Below, piece after piece: positions 63,043-64,000 of a stretch of 64,000 bases of DNA. Positions within the stretch are counted from its first letter, which is position 1. Every line of letters begins with the position of its first letter. A model generated the notes under the pieces. That model saw nothing but the letters and a program-made list of their open reading frames with translations, was not told the origin of the DNA and made no database searches. The position numbers were made by a program, and so were the translations under genes. This DNA is from Pedobacter chinensis. GTDB lineage: Bacteria > Bacteroidota > Bacteroidia > Sphingobacteriales > Sphingobacteriaceae. The stretch spans positions 1,054,001 to 1,118,000 of the forward strand of contig NZ_QPKV01000003.1 of the NCBI RefSeq assembly GCF_003339865.1. The letters are read 5' to 3'.

Positions 63043-63046
63043 TCAG

Positions 63047-63676
63047 ATGGAAGTTAAAGTATTAAACATTTCAGGTAAAGAAACAGGTGCCAAGGTGCAA
63101 CTTCCTGAATCGGTATTTGGTATCGAGCCTAACGACCACGCGATTTATTTAGATGTAAAACAGTATTTGGCTAACCAACGTCAAGGTACTCACAAATCTA
63201 AACAACGTAACGAGATTGCAGGTTCTACCCGTAAACTATACAAACAAAAAGGTACAGGTGGTGCCCGTGCCGGAAGCATTAAATCTCCATTATTTAATGG
63301 TGGTGGTCGTGTTTTTGGTCCTCAGCCACGTGATTATAGTTTTAAATTGAACAAGAAATTAAAATCATTAGCACGTAAATCTGCTTTAGCTTATAAAGCA
63401 AAAGATAACAACGTGGTAGTTTTAGAAGATTTCAACTTCGATACAATTAAAACTAAAAACTATACAAGTTTAATTTCAGCATTAAACGTTGGAACTCAAA
63501 AAACTTTGTTGGTTTTACCTGCACAAAATAATAATATCTATTTATCAAGCAGAAACGTTCAGAAAACTAAAGTAATCACTGCAGCAGAATTAAATACTTA
63601 TGATGTATTAAACGCTGGTGTTCTTGTGTTAACTGCTGATTCTGTTAAAACTTTGGAGGAGGCATTTGCCAAGTAA
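63047..63676 (+). CDS. rplD: 50S ribosomal protein L4
   Basis: A 209-residue protein lining the exit tunnel. [35 protein letters not shown] and [18 protein letters not shown] form the tunnel loop. It lies 4 nt after rplC. Confidence 0.97.
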   Translation: MEVKVLNISGKETGAKVQLPESVFGIEPNDHAIYLDVKQYLANQRQGTHKSKQRNEIAGSTRKLYKQKGTGGARAGSIKSPLFNGGGRVFGPQPRDYSFKLNKKLKSLARKSALAYKAKDNNVVVLEDFNFDTIKTKNYTSLISALNVGTQKTLLVLPAQNNNIYLSSRNVQKTKVITAAELNTYDVLNAGVLVLTADSVKTLEEAFAK

Positions 63677-63677
63677 T

Positions 63678-63968
63678 ATGGAAATTTTAAAAAAACCAAT
63701 ATTAACCGAAAAAGCTTCAGCTTTAACTGAGAAATCTAACCGTTTCACTTTTAGCGTTAACCACAAGGCTAACAAAATCCAGATTAAAGCAGCAATTGAG
63801 AAATTGTACGGTGTAACCATCGTTGCAGTTAACACAATGGTTGTTGATGGAAAAGCTAAATCTCGTTACACTAAAGCAGGTTTTGTATCAGGCCGTAGTC
63901 CTAAATACAAAAAAGCAATCGTAACGTTAAAAGACGGCGAAACAATAGATTATTACGCAACCCTTTAA
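63678..63968 (+). CDS. rplW: 50S ribosomal protein L23
   Basis: A 96-residue protein at the tunnel exit, docking site for trigger factor and SRP. MEILKKPILTEKASALTEKS and FTFSVNHKANKIQIKAAIEK are typical. The ATG at 63678, 1 nt after the rplD stop, gives the family length. Confidence 0.96.
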   Translation: MEILKKPILTEKASALTEKSNRFTFSVNHKANKIQIKAAIEKLYGVTIVAVNTMVVDGKAKSRYTKAGFVSGRSPKYKKAIVTLKDGETIDYYATL

Positions 63969-63988
63969 TTTAATAATTAATTATAACT

Positions 63989-64000
63989 ATGGGCTTAAGA
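63989..64000 (+). CDS. rplB: 50S ribosomal protein L2, first codons only
   Basis: ATGGGCTTAAGA reads MGLR, the expected start of Bacteroidota L2, in the expected place after rplW. The rest lies beyond the window. Confidence 0.7.

Overview
The window looks like a chromosome segment of a Bacteroidota bacterium, most likely family Sphingobacteriaceae (Pedobacter-like; inference). The pointers are low-GC coding DNA, promoters of the form TTTG-N19/20-TAnnTTTG, a PorP/SprF-type protein next to a type IX sorting domain, TonB-receptor-type outer-membrane proteins, bacillithiol genes (bshA, ypdA) and many short hairpin-rich dispersed repeats between genes. No rRNA, tRNA, CRISPR array, intact transposase or prophage was recognised.

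Layout. 1-6.2 kb: a hairpin repeat block, an OstA/LptA-like envelope gene divergent from tilS around a perfect 16-bp palindrome, two small unknown genes, and a frameshifted GxxExxY gene bracketed by inverted repeats whose 3' end has been tandemly copied. 6.2-18.3 kb: bshA, a secreted GH35 galactosidase, a J-domain/KTSC protein, a 1.1-kb repeat block, a START-like protein, a beta-propeller lactonase, an RsuA/RluB-type pseudouridine synthase with a long RGD/K repeat tail, a lytic transglycosylase, a PaaE-type reductase and a broken DUF1016/YhcG nuclease gene. 18.3-35 kb: a phospholipase-A1-like barrel, uvrA, tatD, a second repeat block, type I asparaginase, an MBL/double-rhodanese enzyme, ypdA, an alpha/beta hydrolase with a small membrane partner, a polyprenyl synthase, TerC, an M28 peptidase and a CBS protein. 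35-39.2 kb: a decayed accessory stretch with a lipoprotein gene, frameshifted genes, and seven dimers of a 10-bp repeat. 39.2-46.3 kb: ahcY, a DUF6370-type protein, a TonB-type outer-membrane protein, a lipoprotein, a prohibitin-like protein and a truncated higB toxin gene. 46.4-50.1 kb: rpsL-rpsG-fusA-rpsJ. 62.4-64 kb: rplC-rplD-rplW and the first codons of rplB.

The most notable layout feature is that the str/S10 ribosomal cluster is split. Between rpsJ (with its own terminator) and rplC (with its own strong promoter) lie about 12.3 kb of non-ribosomal genes: small charged, probably disordered proteins around an orphan NarL-type regulator, dgt, a collagen-like surface protein with a stand-alone type IX sorting-domain protein and a PorP/SprF protein, a prephenate dehydrogenase resembling the yeast TYR1 type, a toxin-antitoxin pair and a TauE/SafE-DUF1634 transporter pair.

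Regulatory reading: several genes (ostA-like, tilS, the tyrA-like gene, the relE-type antitoxin, the TauE/SafE gene) have a TAnnTTTG element ending only 5-6 nt before the start codon, which predicts leaderless or nearly leaderless mRNAs. Start codons were moved downstream from the longest open frame where a signal peptide, promoter or repeat made the longer form untenable (transglycosylase, uvrA, tatD, polyprenyl synthase, M28 peptidase, ahcY, rplC, rplW and several small genes).
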